Assembly (NCBI RefSeq): GCF_006352025.1
Contig: NZ_CP040936.1
Coordinates: 1,984,001 to 2,048,000 of the forward strand
From: Hymenobacter sp. DG01
Lineage (GTDB): Bacteria; Bacteroidota; Bacteroidia; Cytophagales; Hymenobacteraceae
Reading direction: 5' to 3'
Length of the DNA stretch: 64,000 bases
In this document: positions 44,492-52,950 of the stretch, in pieces
How the letters are laid out: each line of letters opens with the position of its first letter
Position numbering within the stretch: position 1 is the first letter of the stretch
Notes under the pieces: model-generated
The model's database searches: none
What the model was told of the DNA's origin: nothing
What the model saw: only the letters and a program-made list of their open reading frames with translations
Made by a program: the position numbers and the translations under genes

Positions 44492-45793
44492 TCAATAATT
44501 TTTCATAACCCACCGACTAAATCTACCAGATTTATTTTCCCCTGCATACATTTTACCACCAATAGAAGCTATACCACAGCTATCAATCAATAAGCCAATT
44601 TTACCAGCTTTTGAATATACCAAACCTGTTTTACAAAGATCATCAACAAAAGTATATATGTTATCAACTCCTTCTTTCATAAGAACCCTGGAAAACTCTT
44701 CATTTTCCTCATAAGATATTTCTTTCCTAACATGGCATAGAGCATTTACAACGATAAATTGAGCCTTATTAAGCTCTACTGGCTCCCAATCTTTTACCAA
44801 CAATACTTCTTCAAGTTGCTTATCAGGAATAGGAATATAGAAATACTCCCATCCAGATCTACCCTCCTTCTCTACTGGCCTGCATCCTAAATAAAAGAAG
44901 ACTTGATCAACTTCTAAATCCTCTCCGAAAATATCAGCCGAAAGCTTAAACATATATTGAAGCCTTGTCCAAATCACTTCGAGAAAGAAGTAGACAGGAT
45001 TTCTATTGGATGACACCATTACGCTCCACCATCCATTTTCAAGCGCAAAACTGAATGGCATACCATTACATTTAATCAACGAATAATCTTCACACATAAT
45101 TAAACTAGGAAGATTCAAGGGACCATAGCCATTAATTATTTGATCTGGACTACTCGAAATATTAGACGCCAAGTAATCAACTAATGAATCACGGAAATGC
45201 TTATGAGATTTAAACCCATTGTATCCCCATACAATCCTAGCAGGATAAAATGCTTCCAATAAGAGAATATGATAGAGCAAGTTCTCATGAAGCGGCAATG
45301 ATCCCAATTCCTCTCTGCTAGGCAATTCCTTCATGACAATAGACCTATATGCGTCCCTTGTCAATCTACCATGAAATTCTTCCCCGTCCCTCTCTTCCGT
45401 TACGTCTATAACAGACTTTAAATTCTCATAGGAATCTTTAACATCTTTGGAATACAGATTCTTTTTAACCTGAATAACAGCTACCACTTTATCCGATTCA
45501 TAAATATATTTATCACTATTAGGGAGCATTTCACCATCACCAACAACTAACATACAATCTATCTCTCCACTGAAATCCCCCTTTTTATTACGAATAATAC
45601 CAGCAGCTACTTTCAGTCCTAACCCATCAAAAACACTTTTTTCAAGTACCTTTTTTGTAAGGCCTTCATACATTCCACCTATAAGGCCAGGATGCTTGAT
45701 GACACCATAACCTTTCATCAATTCGAGTTCCTTATCTCTAAACTCACGCAAAAGATCAGATAAGGAGCTAATTTCTTGTTGTTCAGCTTTCAC
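44492..45793 (-). CDS. PD-(D/E)XK-like DUF6602 protein, probably foreign
   Basis: 433 residues, cytoplasmic. N-terminal half: HPGLIGGMYEGLTKKVLEKS, then KKGDFSGEIDCMLVVGDG and SDKVVAVIQVKKNLYSKDVKDSYENLKSVIDV. This is the layout of DUF6602/PD-(D/E)XK folds, with E43, E77, D79, and Q108-x-K110 in place of the usual E-x-K; Q-x-K also occurs in Mrr-type nucleases. The C-terminus (LNKAQFIVVNALCHV...DNIYTFVDDLCKTGLV) reads like a winged-helix segment. One 60-base line (44881-44940) counts 22 G or C, against 43 in a neighbouring hutU line (46021-46080), a strong sign of transfer. Possibly an orphan defence nuclease. No partner gene is adjacent. Confidence 0.7.
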   Translation of the reverse strand: MKAEQQEISSLSDLLREFRDKELELMKGYGVIKHPGLIGGMYEGLTKKVLEKSVFDGLGLKVAAGIIRNKKGDFSGEIDCMLVVGDGEMLPNSDKYIYESDKVVAVIQVKKNLYSKDVKDSYENLKSVIDVTEERDGEEFHGRLTRDAYRSIVMKELPSREELGSLPLHENLLYHILLLEAFYPARIVWGYNGFKSHKHFRDSLVDYLASNISSSPDQIINGYGPLNLPSLIMCEDYSLIKCNGMPFSFALENGWWSVMVSSNRNPVYFFLEVIWTRLQYMFKLSADIFGEDLEVDQVFFYLGCRPVEKEGRSGWEYFYIPIPDKQLEEVLLVKDWEPVELNKAQFIVVNALCHVRKEISYEENEEFSRVLMKEGVDNIYTFVDDLCKTGLVYSKAGKIGLLIDSCGIASIGGKMYAGENKSGRFSRWVMKNY

Positions 45794-45826
45794 AAACGTT
45801 GAAACTTAAAATGAGACGGTCATATT

Positions 45827-47647
45827 TTAATTCTCGCGCGGAATCTTCACGCCGCGCTCCTTGGCTACCTGCTGGGCCAGCTCGTAGCCCGCGTCGGCGT
45901 GGCGGAAGATACCCATGCCGGGGTCAGTGGTCAAAACCCGTTTTAGTTGTTCGGCTTTTTCGGGGGTACCGGTGGCTACTATGACCATGCCCGCGTGGGT
46001 GCTGTTGCCAATGCCCACGCCGCCGCCGTTGTGCAGGCTCACCCAGTCGGCGCCGGAGGCACAGTTGGCCAGGGCGTTGAGCAGGGGCCAGTCGGCTACA
46101 GCGTCGGAGCCGTCCTGCATGCCCTCGGTCTCGCGGTTGGGCGAGGCCACGGAGCCGCAGTCGAGGTGGTCGCGGCCGATGACGATGGGGGCTTTCACTT
46201 CGCCGCGGGCCACCAGGTCGTTGATGATCAGGCCGAACTTTGCCCGCTCGCCGTAGCCCAGCCAGCACACGCGGGCCGGTAGGCCAATGAAGGGCACTTT
46301 GGCCTGGGCCTTTTCAATCCAGCGGCGCAGCATACGGTTTTCGGGGAAGGTTTCGAGTAGGGCCCTATCGATGCGCAGGATATCCTGGGGGTCGCCGGAG
46401 AGGGCCGCCCAGCGGAACGGGCCCTTGCCCTCGCAGAACAGCGGCCGGATGTAGGCGGGTACGAAGCCGGGGTAGAGAAACTGCCCGTGCTCGTCGCGCA
46501 CCCGCAGCCCGCCTTTTTCGGCCTGTCCGCGCAGGTTGTTGCCGTAGTCGAGGGCCACGGCGCCAGCCGCCTGCAGATCAATAATGGCCTGGCAGTGCTT
46601 TACAATGGATTGCAGAGCCCGGCGCTTAAACTCCTCGGGGTTGTCCTGGCGCAGCTGCAGCACCTCTTCCAGGTTGCCTTCGGGGATGTAGTCCATCAGG
46701 TCGTGGGCCGAGGTCTGGTCAGTTACGATGTCAACCGGGAAGCTTTGGGCCAGCAGCTGGGGTAGCACGGTGGCAGCGTTACCCGTCAGGCCCACGGAAT
46801 AGCCTTTGCGCTCGGCTTTGTACTGCTGGCATAGCTCCAGAGCGTGGGCCAGGTCGCGGGCCTGCTCGTCCACGTAGCCTTCGCGCACCTTCTGCTTTAC
46901 GCGGGCATCTACGCTTTCAATTACCAGACACACCCCGTCGTTCATGGTTACGGCCAGGGGCTGGGCGCCCGACATGCCCCCGAGGCCGGCCGTGACAGTG
47001 ATGGTGCCGGCCAGCGTGCCCGAAAAGTGCCGGTCGGCCACGGCGGCCAGAGTTTCATAGGTGCCCTGCAGAATGCCCTGGGTGGCAATGTAAATCCAGG
47101 AGCCGGCCGTCATCTGCCCGTACATCATCAGGCCCTGGCGGTCCAGCTCATCGAAATACTCCTGGGTGCTCCAGGCTGGCACCAGGTTGGAGTTGGCGAT
47201 GAGCACACGCGGGGCGTGGGCCCAGGTCCGGATTACGCCCACGGCCTTGCCCGACTGCACCAGCATGGTTTCGTCGGGGGCCAGCGTTTTGAGGGTGCGC
47301 ACAATGGTCTGGTATTCCTTCCAGTTGCGGGCGGCGCGGCCGGCCCCGCCGTACACAATCAGCTCATCGTACACCAGGCTTACGGCCGGGTCGAGGTTGT
47401 TTTCCAGCATGCGCAGGGCCGCCTCTGCTTCCCAGGTTTTGCAGCGCAGCTCGGGGCCGTGCTGAGCCCGCACCGTTTCTGTGGGCTTGTACTCATAATA
47501 CATAGGGCGCTGGGAGGCCGCGCCCCCTACCCCCTGCTGGCCAGGCAACGGGTTACCCACCGGAGCAGGGTTGGCGGTATCGGAGACGGAGGCAGCTTCG
47601 AGGTTGAGCTCGGGAGCGGGGGTAGGAGCGGAAGTGGAAGTGGACAT
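45827..47647 (-). CDS. hutU: Urocanate hydratase HutU
   Basis: Second enzyme of histidine degradation: hydrates urocanate to imidazolone-propionate using tightly bound NAD. 606 residues from the ATG at 47647 ([14 protein letters not shown]); the first 45 residues are a low-complexity leader, and the conserved part begins [15 protein letters not shown]. Clear motifs are [49 protein letters not shown] and, at the C-terminus, [43 protein letters not shown] (NAD- and substrate-binding). It is about 50 residues longer than E. coli-type HutU at the N-terminus. No hutH or hutG is adjacent. Confidence 0.95.
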   Translation of the reverse strand: MSTSTSAPTPAPELNLEAASVSDTANPAPVGNPLPGQQGVGGAASQRPMYYEYKPTETVRAQHGPELRCKTWEAEAALRMLENNLDPAVSLVYDELIVYGGAGRAARNWKEYQTIVRTLKTLAPDETMLVQSGKAVGVIRTWAHAPRVLIANSNLVPAWSTQEYFDELDRQGLMMYGQMTAGSWIYIATQGILQGTYETLAAVADRHFSGTLAGTITVTAGLGGMSGAQPLAVTMNDGVCLVIESVDARVKQKVREGYVDEQARDLAHALELCQQYKAERKGYSVGLTGNAATVLPQLLAQSFPVDIVTDQTSAHDLMDYIPEGNLEEVLQLRQDNPEEFKRRALQSIVKHCQAIIDLQAAGAVALDYGNNLRGQAEKGGLRVRDEHGQFLYPGFVPAYIRPLFCEGKGPFRWAALSGDPQDILRIDRALLETFPENRMLRRWIEKAQAKVPFIGLPARVCWLGYGERAKFGLIINDLVARGEVKAPIVIGRDHLDCGSVASPNRETEGMQDGSDAVADWPLLNALANCASGADWVSLHNGGGVGIGNSTHAGMVIVATGTPEKAEQLKRVLTTDPGMGIFRHADAGYELAQQVAKERGVKIPREN

Positions 47648-47827
47648 AGGAACGAGTGGCTGGATGGGGCTGGAAGGTAGGATTTTCCGGCGCGCCAGGC
47701 TACCCCCTACCCCCGGCCGGAGCGGCAATGTTCATCAAAGCGTAACGTCCTGCAACTCACTAACGTAGCCCGGAAGCCGTATCAGCAGCAGTCTCTCTGA
47801 GCTTTTTCTTACTCCACTCAGTGTACC

Positions 47828-48085
47828 ATGCATCAGCTTACCGACTACCTCCAGGCCACGACTTTGCTGCTTCTGCTGCTGCTAGGGGCCGCCAACCGAA
47901 ACCGCCCGGCCCCTTCCCTACCCCTCGCCGCCCGCCCTCTGGCAAGCCCAGCCAGCTGGAACCACCCGCAGCCACAGACCGGGTGGCCGGCTTCGCCCGG
48001 GCGTACTTTGCCCCGCCACCTGTGGCCGGCTTCGCCCGGGCGTACTTTGCCCCGCCACCTTCCGCCACAAGCTCAACCATTATAA
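47828..48085 (+). CDS. Small membrane peptide with in-frame repeat
   Basis: 85 residues. MHQLTDYLQATTLLLLLLLG is a hydrophobic N-terminal helix followed by AANRNRPAP. The motif LLLxLGAxNRxR is shared with the 49-residue peptide at 49531 (FLLLILGAVNRQR). The rest is Pro/Arg-rich and includes two in-frame 13-residue repeats (WPASPGRTLPRHL) from the 39-base tandem repeat at 47983. Probably an integral or exported peptide with unknown role. Coding status is supported by the shared motif and frame-preserving repeat, not by homology. Confidence 0.55.
   Translation: MHQLTDYLQATTLLLLLLLGAANRNRPAPSLPLAARPLASPASWNHPQPQTGWPASPGRTLPRHLWPASPGRTLPRHLPPQAQPL
47983..48060 (+). repeat. 39-base tandem repeat, two copies
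   Basis: Two identical, directly adjacent 39-base units starting GTGGCCGGCTTCGCCCGGGC (47983 and 48022), each adding exactly 13 codons to the small peptide gene. The copies match exactly, so the duplication is recent or homogenised. Confidence 0.9.
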
Positions 48086-48211
48086 AAAAACCAAGATTTT
48101 ATTAATTAAAATCAGGTTACCTCTTCCCGGTTCGGAGTATAAAGCTCTGATTCGGCGCTGTTAGGCTCCGGATTCATCTAAAAACACCCCACTCCTTATC
48201 CAACCAACACC

Positions 48212-48676
48212 ATGAAAAAGGTCCTTTTTTTAGCTCTGGCTGCGGCCTCGTTTACTTTTGCCTCTTGCGGCGGTAACTCTCAGGAAGGTGCCGGCGGCTC
48301 GGGTACCGAAGGCGGCACCGGCACTGAATCGTCGGCCAGCGGCTCCGGTTCGGGCTCGATGGACGCTTCCGGCTCCGGCGACGCCGGCATGAGCGGCGAC
48401 ACCAGCTCGATGGGCACTGGCTCGGGCGGTGGCGGCACCACCAGCAACGGCGACCAAAGCGCCGGCTCTACTACCAGCGGCACCAGCACCACGGGTGGTG
48501 GCTCTACCGCTGGCGGCATGGGCTCTACGGCTGGCGGTTCTACCGCCGGTGGCTCTACGGCCGGTGGCAGCACCGGTGGCGGCATGGGCACCACCGCAGG
48601 TGGCTCCACGGCGGGTGGTGGCACCACGGGCACTACCAGCGGCACCACTGCCGGCGGTGGCACCACGGGCCGCTAA
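48212..48676 (+). CDS. Gly/Ser/Thr-rich lipoprotein, copy A
   Basis: 154 residues. The signal peptide MKKVLFLALAAASFTFASC ends in a lipobox (FASC), with Cys19 acylated. The mature part is almost purely G, S, T (GSGTEGGTGTESSASGSGSG; repeats of TAGGS and GGSTAGG), with scattered acidic residues at the start and no recognisable fold. The gene shares its signal peptide exactly with copy B 250 bases downstream. Such disordered lipoproteins may be surface spacers or structural material. Function is unknown. A terminator follows. Confidence 0.85.
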   Translation: MKKVLFLALAAASFTFASCGGNSQEGAGGSGTEGGTGTESSASGSGSGSMDASGSGDAGMSGDTSSMGTGSGGGGTTSNGDQSAGSTTSGTSTTGGGSTAGGMGSTAGGSTAGGSTAGGSTGGGMGTTAGGSTAGGGTTGTTSGTTAGGGTTGR

Positions 48677-48697
48677 TCTTGCCTGACCCCACATGGC

Positions 48698-48733
48698 AAA
48701 AAGCCTCTCACTATCATGTGAGGGGCTTTTTTT
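48698..48733 (+). terminator. Terminator of lipoprotein A
   Basis: AAAAAGCCTCTCAC pairs with GTGAGGGGCTTTTT (one G-T pair) around TATCAT; a run of seven T follows, 22 bases after the stop. Confidence 0.85.
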
Positions 48734-48928
48734 ATGCCCTGATGGGTGCTGCTGCCAGCTACTGGGCTCCGGGGAGCCCGGGGCAACCCGAAGCTCAACC
48801 GTACTAAAAAATCAAGAAAACTTTTACTTATCTCGGGTTACCTACCCCCGCCGCCGGTATCAAGGCCTGAATTTGCTGCTTCGCGGCAGCGAAACCCCAT
48901 TCGCACATACCCATCACCAACCTTTATC

Positions 48929-49210
48929 ATGAAAAAAGTTCTGTTCCTCGCTCTGGCTGCTGCTTCGTTCACTTTCGCTTCGTGTGGCGGCGACGCTACC
49001 ACGACCAACGAAGGCGGCACCGGTGCCGATGACGCTTCGGCTACGGAGGCTCCTGCCACCGAATCCACCACCGCTACTGACACGACCATGACCGGCACCG
49101 ATGCCGCTACCACGGCCGGCTCAACGACTACGGAAGGCACCACTACCGGCACCACCGAGGCTACCGGCACTACCGCTGGCACCACGGCCGGTGGCTCTAC
49201 CGCTCAGTAA
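48929..49210 (+). CDS. Thr-rich lipoprotein, copy B
   Basis: 93 residues from the ATG at 48929, with a signal peptide identical to copy A (MKKVLFLALAAASFTFASC) and then GGDATTTNEGGTGADDASATEA. The mature part is Thr/Ala/Gly-rich (TTTEGTTTGTTEATGTTAGTT) and more acidic than copy A. The upstream region also resembles that of copy A, so the pair is a tandem duplication. Earlier in-frame codons (to 48746) look non-coding. Function unknown. Confidence 0.85.
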   Translation: MKKVLFLALAAASFTFASCGGDATTTNEGGTGADDASATEAPATESTTATDTTMTGTDAATTAGSTTTEGTTTGTTEATGTTAGTTAGGSTAQ

Positions 49211-49530
49211 GCAGCCTCACCTGCCTTTGGGCTGAAAAGACTCCTCACCACCGGTGAGGAGTCTTTTTTTATACGTTCTGCCCTGCCCCTACGCCGGCCC
49301 GGAGTTGCGGGCCAGCGCGGGGGTAGCGGCTACCTTTTCCCTGCCAGTTCTGCCTGTTTTTTCCCCCGGCACCTCACCCGCAGCACAGCCTTATTTTCTG
49401 GTTGAACAGGGTATAAAGGGGTGTTCATCTAATTATTCTTCGGTATTGCTATACCTAAATCAATTTTACACGTATGTACCGGCGCTAACCTTACAGGGCT
49501 TGTAACTCACCGCTCTCGTTTCCCCCGATT
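49211..49530. other. Intergenic region after the lipoprotein pair
   Basis: 320 bases: the terminator at 49235-49270, then G+C-rich sequence passing into an A+T-richer stretch (49420-49480) that could hold the promoter of the small peptide gene. No other gene is seen. Confidence 0.5.
49235..49270 (+). terminator. Terminator of lipoprotein B
   Basis: 15-bp perfect stem AAAAGACTCCTCACC / GGTGAGGAGTCTTTT with loop ACC, followed by TTT and ATAC; 24 bases after the stop. Confidence 0.9.
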
Positions 49531-49680
49531 ATGCAACGATTTTCTACTCTCCTCCGCTTTTTTGTGCTCTTCCTGTTGTTGATTCTGGGTGCCGTTAACC
49601 GCCAGCGTTCGGCAACCCAAACTTCTTTGTCGGAAGAAATTACCATGCTTTTCCGCGGCGTTACGCCTTCGGCTACCTAA
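49531..49680 (+). CDS. 49-residue single-span membrane peptide
   Basis: Reading from the ATG at 49531 gives MQRFSTLLRFFVLFLLLILG then AVNRQRSATQTSLSEEITMLFRGVTPSAT and a TAA at 49678. One hydrophobic helix (residues 8-21) is followed by a basic NRQR and a short soluble tail. It is closely followed by a perfect-stem terminator, which argues for a real transcript. It shares the LLxLGAxNRxR motif with the peptide gene at 47828. Role unknown; size and shape fit small membrane regulators or toxin-like peptides, but there is no partner to prove that. Confidence 0.6.
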   Translation: MQRFSTLLRFFVLFLLLILGAVNRQRSATQTSLSEEITMLFRGVTPSAT

Positions 49681-49715
49681 GCATCTTGCGCGGGCCGCGC
49701 CGGCCACGTTGCCTG

Positions 49716-49757
49716 CCGCCCTTGCGTATGCCCACCTCACGGCATACGCAAGGGCGG
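49716..49757 (+). terminator. Terminator of the small peptide gene
   Basis: 17-bp perfect stem CCGCCCTTGCGTATGCC / GGCATACGCAAGGGCGG around CACCTCAC, then TTTGTCTTG; 36 bases after the stop. Confidence 0.85.
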
Positions 49758-49914
49758 TTTGTCTTGATAGATGGGGCAGGCGGCCCTCACTGGCGGGAAT
49801 TTTGCCCAAAGGCCTCGCCGTATCTGCCTACTTCTCTACCTTTGCCCGCTACCCTTATGGCCGTCCGCAGGCCGCGGCCGGCCCTTTCCTCGACACTCCG
49901 TGAACCCGAATCGA

Positions 49915-51639
49915 ATGGAAACTCCTTCCTCCAACATCTCCGCCATGACCCTGCAGCTGGGCTCTTACCAGGCTGCCATCGACGCTAAACTGCAGGATTT
50001 CAAGGCCCGCAACTTCACCGCCGGTTTCTGGCAGAAACAAGCCGACCTGTGGGTGCAGGACGCCGAAGCCCAGCAGAGCCTGCGCAGCTTTATGGGCTGG
50101 CTGCGGGTAGCCGAAACCATGCTGCCCCGCGTGGGCGAGATGGAGGAATTTGCCCGCGAGGTGAAGGCCGCCGGCTTTCAGCACGTAGTGGTAATGGGCA
50201 TGGGCGGCAGCACCATGACCCCGATTGTGTTCCGCCAGGCTTTCCAGCAAGGCCCCGACGCCCTACCCCTCTCGGTGCTCGATACCACTAACCCTGGTAC
50301 CGTGCGCGAAATTGAGGAGTCGGTGCCCCTGGCCCAGACTCTGTTTGTGGTAGCCAGCAAATCGGGCACTACGGCCGAGCCCCTGGCGTTCGGCGACTAT
50401 TTCTACGCTCGCCTCAAGGAAATCAAGGGTGATAAGGCCGGCGAGAACTTCGTGGCCATTACCGACCCCGGCTCCAAGTTTGTAACTCAGGCTACCGAAG
50501 AAGGCTACCGCCGCATCTTCCTGAACTTTGCCGAGGTAGGCGGCCGCTTCTCGGCCCTCTCCTACTTTGGGTTGGTGCCGGCTGCTTTGTATGGCATTGA
50601 TATTAAAACTCTGCTGGAGCGCGCCATTGACATGATGCGCGCTACCGGCTCGGAGGGCGACGTAGAGCAGAACCCCGGCCTGGAGCTGGGCGTGGCCCTG
50701 GGCGTACTGGCCCGGCAAGGCCGCGACAAGCTCACCCTGGTAGTACCCGGCACCATTTCTGACTTCGGCCTGTGGCTGGAGCAGCTGGTAGCCGAAAGCA
50801 CCGGCAAGGAAGGCAAAGGCATCATGCCCCTGGCCGGCGACCCACTCAATGGCCCCGAGGTGTACGGCCAGGACCGCGTGTTCGTGTACGTAGGCTTTGA
50901 GAACCAGCCCGACGAGCAGAACCGCCAGAAGGTGGCCGCTCTGCAGGCCGCTGGCCACCCGGTAGTTACTATTCTGATGCGCGACGCCCTGGACCTGGGT
51001 GCTGAGTTCTTCCGCTGGGAAGTAGCCACGGCCATTGCCAGCGCCGTGCTCGAAATCAACCCCTTCGACCAGCCCAACGTGCAGGCCGCCAAAACCGCCA
51101 CCGACCAGCTGATGAAAGTGGTGGTAGAAAAAGGCTCCCTACCTGAGGAAAGCACCCCGGTGCTCCAGGAAAACGGCCTCGACTACTACACCAACGTAGC
51201 GGGGGGTAGCGCGGTGGAAGTGCTGCGCGCTTTCTTCGGCCAGAGCAAGCCCGGCAACTTCCTCTGCATTCAGGCCTACCTGCAGGAATCGGAGGCCCTG
51301 AACCAGGAGCTACAGGAGGTGCGCAGCCTGGTGCAGCAGCACCTGCACATTGCCACGGCGTCGGGCTATGGCCCCCGCTTCCTGCACTCCACGGGTCAGT
51401 ACCACAAAGGCGGCCCCGATAACGGCCTGTTCCTGCAAATCACCACCGACCACGCCCAGGACCTGCCCCTGCCCGGCCGCCCCTACACCTTCGGCACCTT
51501 CCAGAACGCCCAGGCCGCCGGCGACCTGAAGGCCCTGCAGGACTATAACCGCCGCACCCTGCGCGTGCACCTCGGCTCGGCCGGTGAAGCCCAGGGCGTA
51601 GGCACCCTGCTCACCGCCCTGCGCGAGGCCCTGGCGTAA
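49915..51639 (+). CDS. pgi: Phosphoglucose isomerase of the transaldolase-fusion type
   Basis: Converts glucose-6-phosphate and fructose-6-phosphate in central metabolism. 574 residues from the ATG at 49915. SIS-fold signatures: VVVMGMGGSTMTP (near residue 95), VVASKSGTTAEPLAFGDYF, and GDVEQNPGLELGVALGVLARQGRDK. The N-terminal FWQKQADLWVQDAEAQQSLRSFMGWL and this sequence group match the PGI half of transaldolase/PGI fusion enzymes (tal-pgi, about 950 residues), not classical PGI. The transaldolase half is absent here and upstream is a separate peptide gene, so it is a stand-alone form. Terminator after it. Confidence 0.9.
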   Translation: METPSSNISAMTLQLGSYQAAIDAKLQDFKARNFTAGFWQKQADLWVQDAEAQQSLRSFMGWLRVAETMLPRVGEMEEFAREVKAAGFQHVVVMGMGGSTMTPIVFRQAFQQGPDALPLSVLDTTNPGTVREIEESVPLAQTLFVVASKSGTTAEPLAFGDYFYARLKEIKGDKAGENFVAITDPGSKFVTQATEEGYRRIFLNFAEVGGRFSALSYFGLVPAALYGIDIKTLLERAIDMMRATGSEGDVEQNPGLELGVALGVLARQGRDKLTLVVPGTISDFGLWLEQLVAESTGKEGKGIMPLAGDPLNGPEVYGQDRVFVYVGFENQPDEQNRQKVAALQAAGHPVVTILMRDALDLGAEFFRWEVATAIASAVLEINPFDQPNVQAAKTATDQLMKVVVEKGSLPEESTPVLQENGLDYYTNVAGGSAVEVLRAFFGQSKPGNFLCIQAYLQESEALNQELQEVRSLVQQHLHIATASGYGPRFLHSTGQYHKGGPDNGLFLQITTDHAQDLPLPGRPYTFGTFQNAQAAGDLKALQDYNRRTLRVHLGSAGEAQGVGTLLTALREALA

Positions 51640-51663
51640 GCAGTAGTGCTTTAAGCTTTTCAC

Positions 51664-51696
51664 AAAGGCCCGACTGGTTCGCCAGTCGGGCCTTTT
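51664..51696 (+). terminator. Terminator of pgi
   Basis: 14-bp stem AAAGGCCCGACTGG / CCAGTCGGGCCTTT with TTCG loop (a stable tetraloop), then TTGTATG; 24 bases past the stop. Confidence 0.9.
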
Positions 51697-51708
51697 GTAT
51701 GTGGCAGG

Positions 51709-51807
51709 GCCGTCATGTCGAGCTGGTCGGGACATCTCGCGTGCTGATGTCTGAGTACCATTACAACCTCAGCACGCGAGATGTCCCGACCAGCTCGACA
51801 TGACGGC
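51709..51807. repeat. REP-like palindrome with 39-bp arms
   Basis: Arms GCCGTCATGTCGAGCTGGTC... (51709-51747) and its exact complement (51769-51807) with a 21-base loop. It lies between pgi and the MBL gene. It is the same family as the copies at 42.2, 43.3 and 53.0 kb, which share CACGCGAGAT and GCTCGACATGAC. Confidence 0.92.
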
Positions 51808-51813
51808 TACTTT

Positions 51814-51857
51814 GGCAACGTCAGCACGCTAGGCACCTCGCTTCATTCGGAATGACA
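51814..51857. repeat. Degenerate half of a REP element
   Basis: GGCAACGTCAGCACGCTAGG...CATTCGGAATGACAC repeats the ends of the neighbouring palindrome, but the inner sequence has decayed and there is only one arm. Confidence 0.65.
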
Positions 51858-51927
51858 CTTTGCCCTTTTTATACCCAATTCAGATGAGGTTCGTACTGAC
51901 TGTATCGTTTCACCTACCCCTGAACTC

Positions 51928-52932
51928 ATGGAAAAGGTAGCCGCTGGGGTTCACCAGCTTTCTATCCAACGCTTTGTTAATGTATATTTTGTAGAAACAG
52001 GTCATGCCGGAGCGTGGATTCTGGTGGACACTGGTTTGCCGGGCTCGGAGAAGGCCATTATTGAAGCCGCCGACAAGATTTTCTACCCCGGTACCCATCC
52101 TGAAGCCATTCTGCTGACCCACGGCCACATGGACCACTCGGGTTCGGCCCAGGCTCTGGCTGAACACTGGAAAGTGCCCGTACTGGCCCACTCCCTCGAA
52201 ATGCCCTTCCTGACGGCCCGGGCCGTGTATCCGCCCGCCGACCCAACGGTAGCGGGCGGCGGTTCCCTAGCATTCGTGGCCCGCTTCTTCCCGCCCCAGT
52301 CGTTTCAGCTCAGCGACTACGTGCAGCACCTACCCGAGCACGATACCGAGCCACCCTTCCTGCCCGACTGGCAGATTCTGCACGTGCCGGGCCACGCGCC
52401 GGGCCAGATTGCGCTGTTCCGCGAAAAAGACCGCACCCTGATTGGGGCCGACGCTTTTGCCACGGCCAACCACGAGTCGGTGCCGGAGCTGCTGCTGCAG
52501 CTGCCGAAAATCAGCGTGGCGGGCGCGCCGTTCAACTACAACTGGCAACAGGTGCAGGAGTCTATTCAGAAGCTGGCGGCCCTGCGGCCCGAGGCCATCG
52601 GGTGCGGGCACGGCCCCGTCATCAAAGGCCCCGCAGCCGCCGCGGGCCTGCAGAAATTGGCCGACGAGTTCCGGATTCCGGCCAAGGGCCGCTACGTGCA
52701 GGACCCCGCCCGCCTCGATGAAACCGGCGTGGCCTACCTCCCACCGGCCCCCCACGACCCCATCCGCCAGAAGTTTACCATTGCTGCCGTTGGGTTGGGC
52801 GCCCTGGCGGGGGTAGCCCTGCTGGTGAAGCGCTACCAGAAGCACAAGCAAAACGAGTACCCCCAGAAAACTTCCCCCGTGCCCAAGCGCCCCCGCACCG
52901 ACGAGGTAGTGCGCTACCCCGAGCAGTACTAA
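51928..52932 (+). CDS. MBL-fold metallohydrolase with C-terminal membrane anchor
   Basis: 334 residues. Metal-binding motif LLTHGHMDHSGSA (HxHxDH) near residue 65, then a later H in HVPGHAPGQIALF (the second metal half), ADAFATANHE, and GCGHGPVIKG. Residues about 283-300 (FTIAAVGLGALAGVALLV) form one hydrophobic helix followed by a basic tail (KRYQKHKQNEY), so the catalytic domain may be tethered to the membrane. Catalytic class (hydrolase, lactonase, thioesterase-like) cannot be assigned from these motifs. Confidence 0.88.
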   Translation: MEKVAAGVHQLSIQRFVNVYFVETGHAGAWILVDTGLPGSEKAIIEAADKIFYPGTHPEAILLTHGHMDHSGSAQALAEHWKVPVLAHSLEMPFLTARAVYPPADPTVAGGGSLAFVARFFPPQSFQLSDYVQHLPEHDTEPPFLPDWQILHVPGHAPGQIALFREKDRTLIGADAFATANHESVPELLLQLPKISVAGAPFNYNWQQVQESIQKLAALRPEAIGCGHGPVIKGPAAAAGLQKLADEFRIPAKGRYVQDPARLDETGVAYLPPAPHDPIRQKFTIAAVGLGALAGVALLVKRYQKHKQNEYPQKTSPVPKRPRTDEVVRYPEQY

Positions 52933-52950
52933 GGAGCGTGGACAGGTAGC

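Noticed and set aside
44492..45793. AT-rich gene as a complete restriction-modification system
   Set aside because: No methyltransferase, specificity subunit or helicase lies nearby; only one nuclease-like protein is present.
48230..48694. Minus-strand frame of 154 codons opposite lipoprotein A
   Set aside because: Produced by the codon periodicity of a Gly/Ser/Thr-rich gene; the plus strand has a proper signal peptide and terminator.
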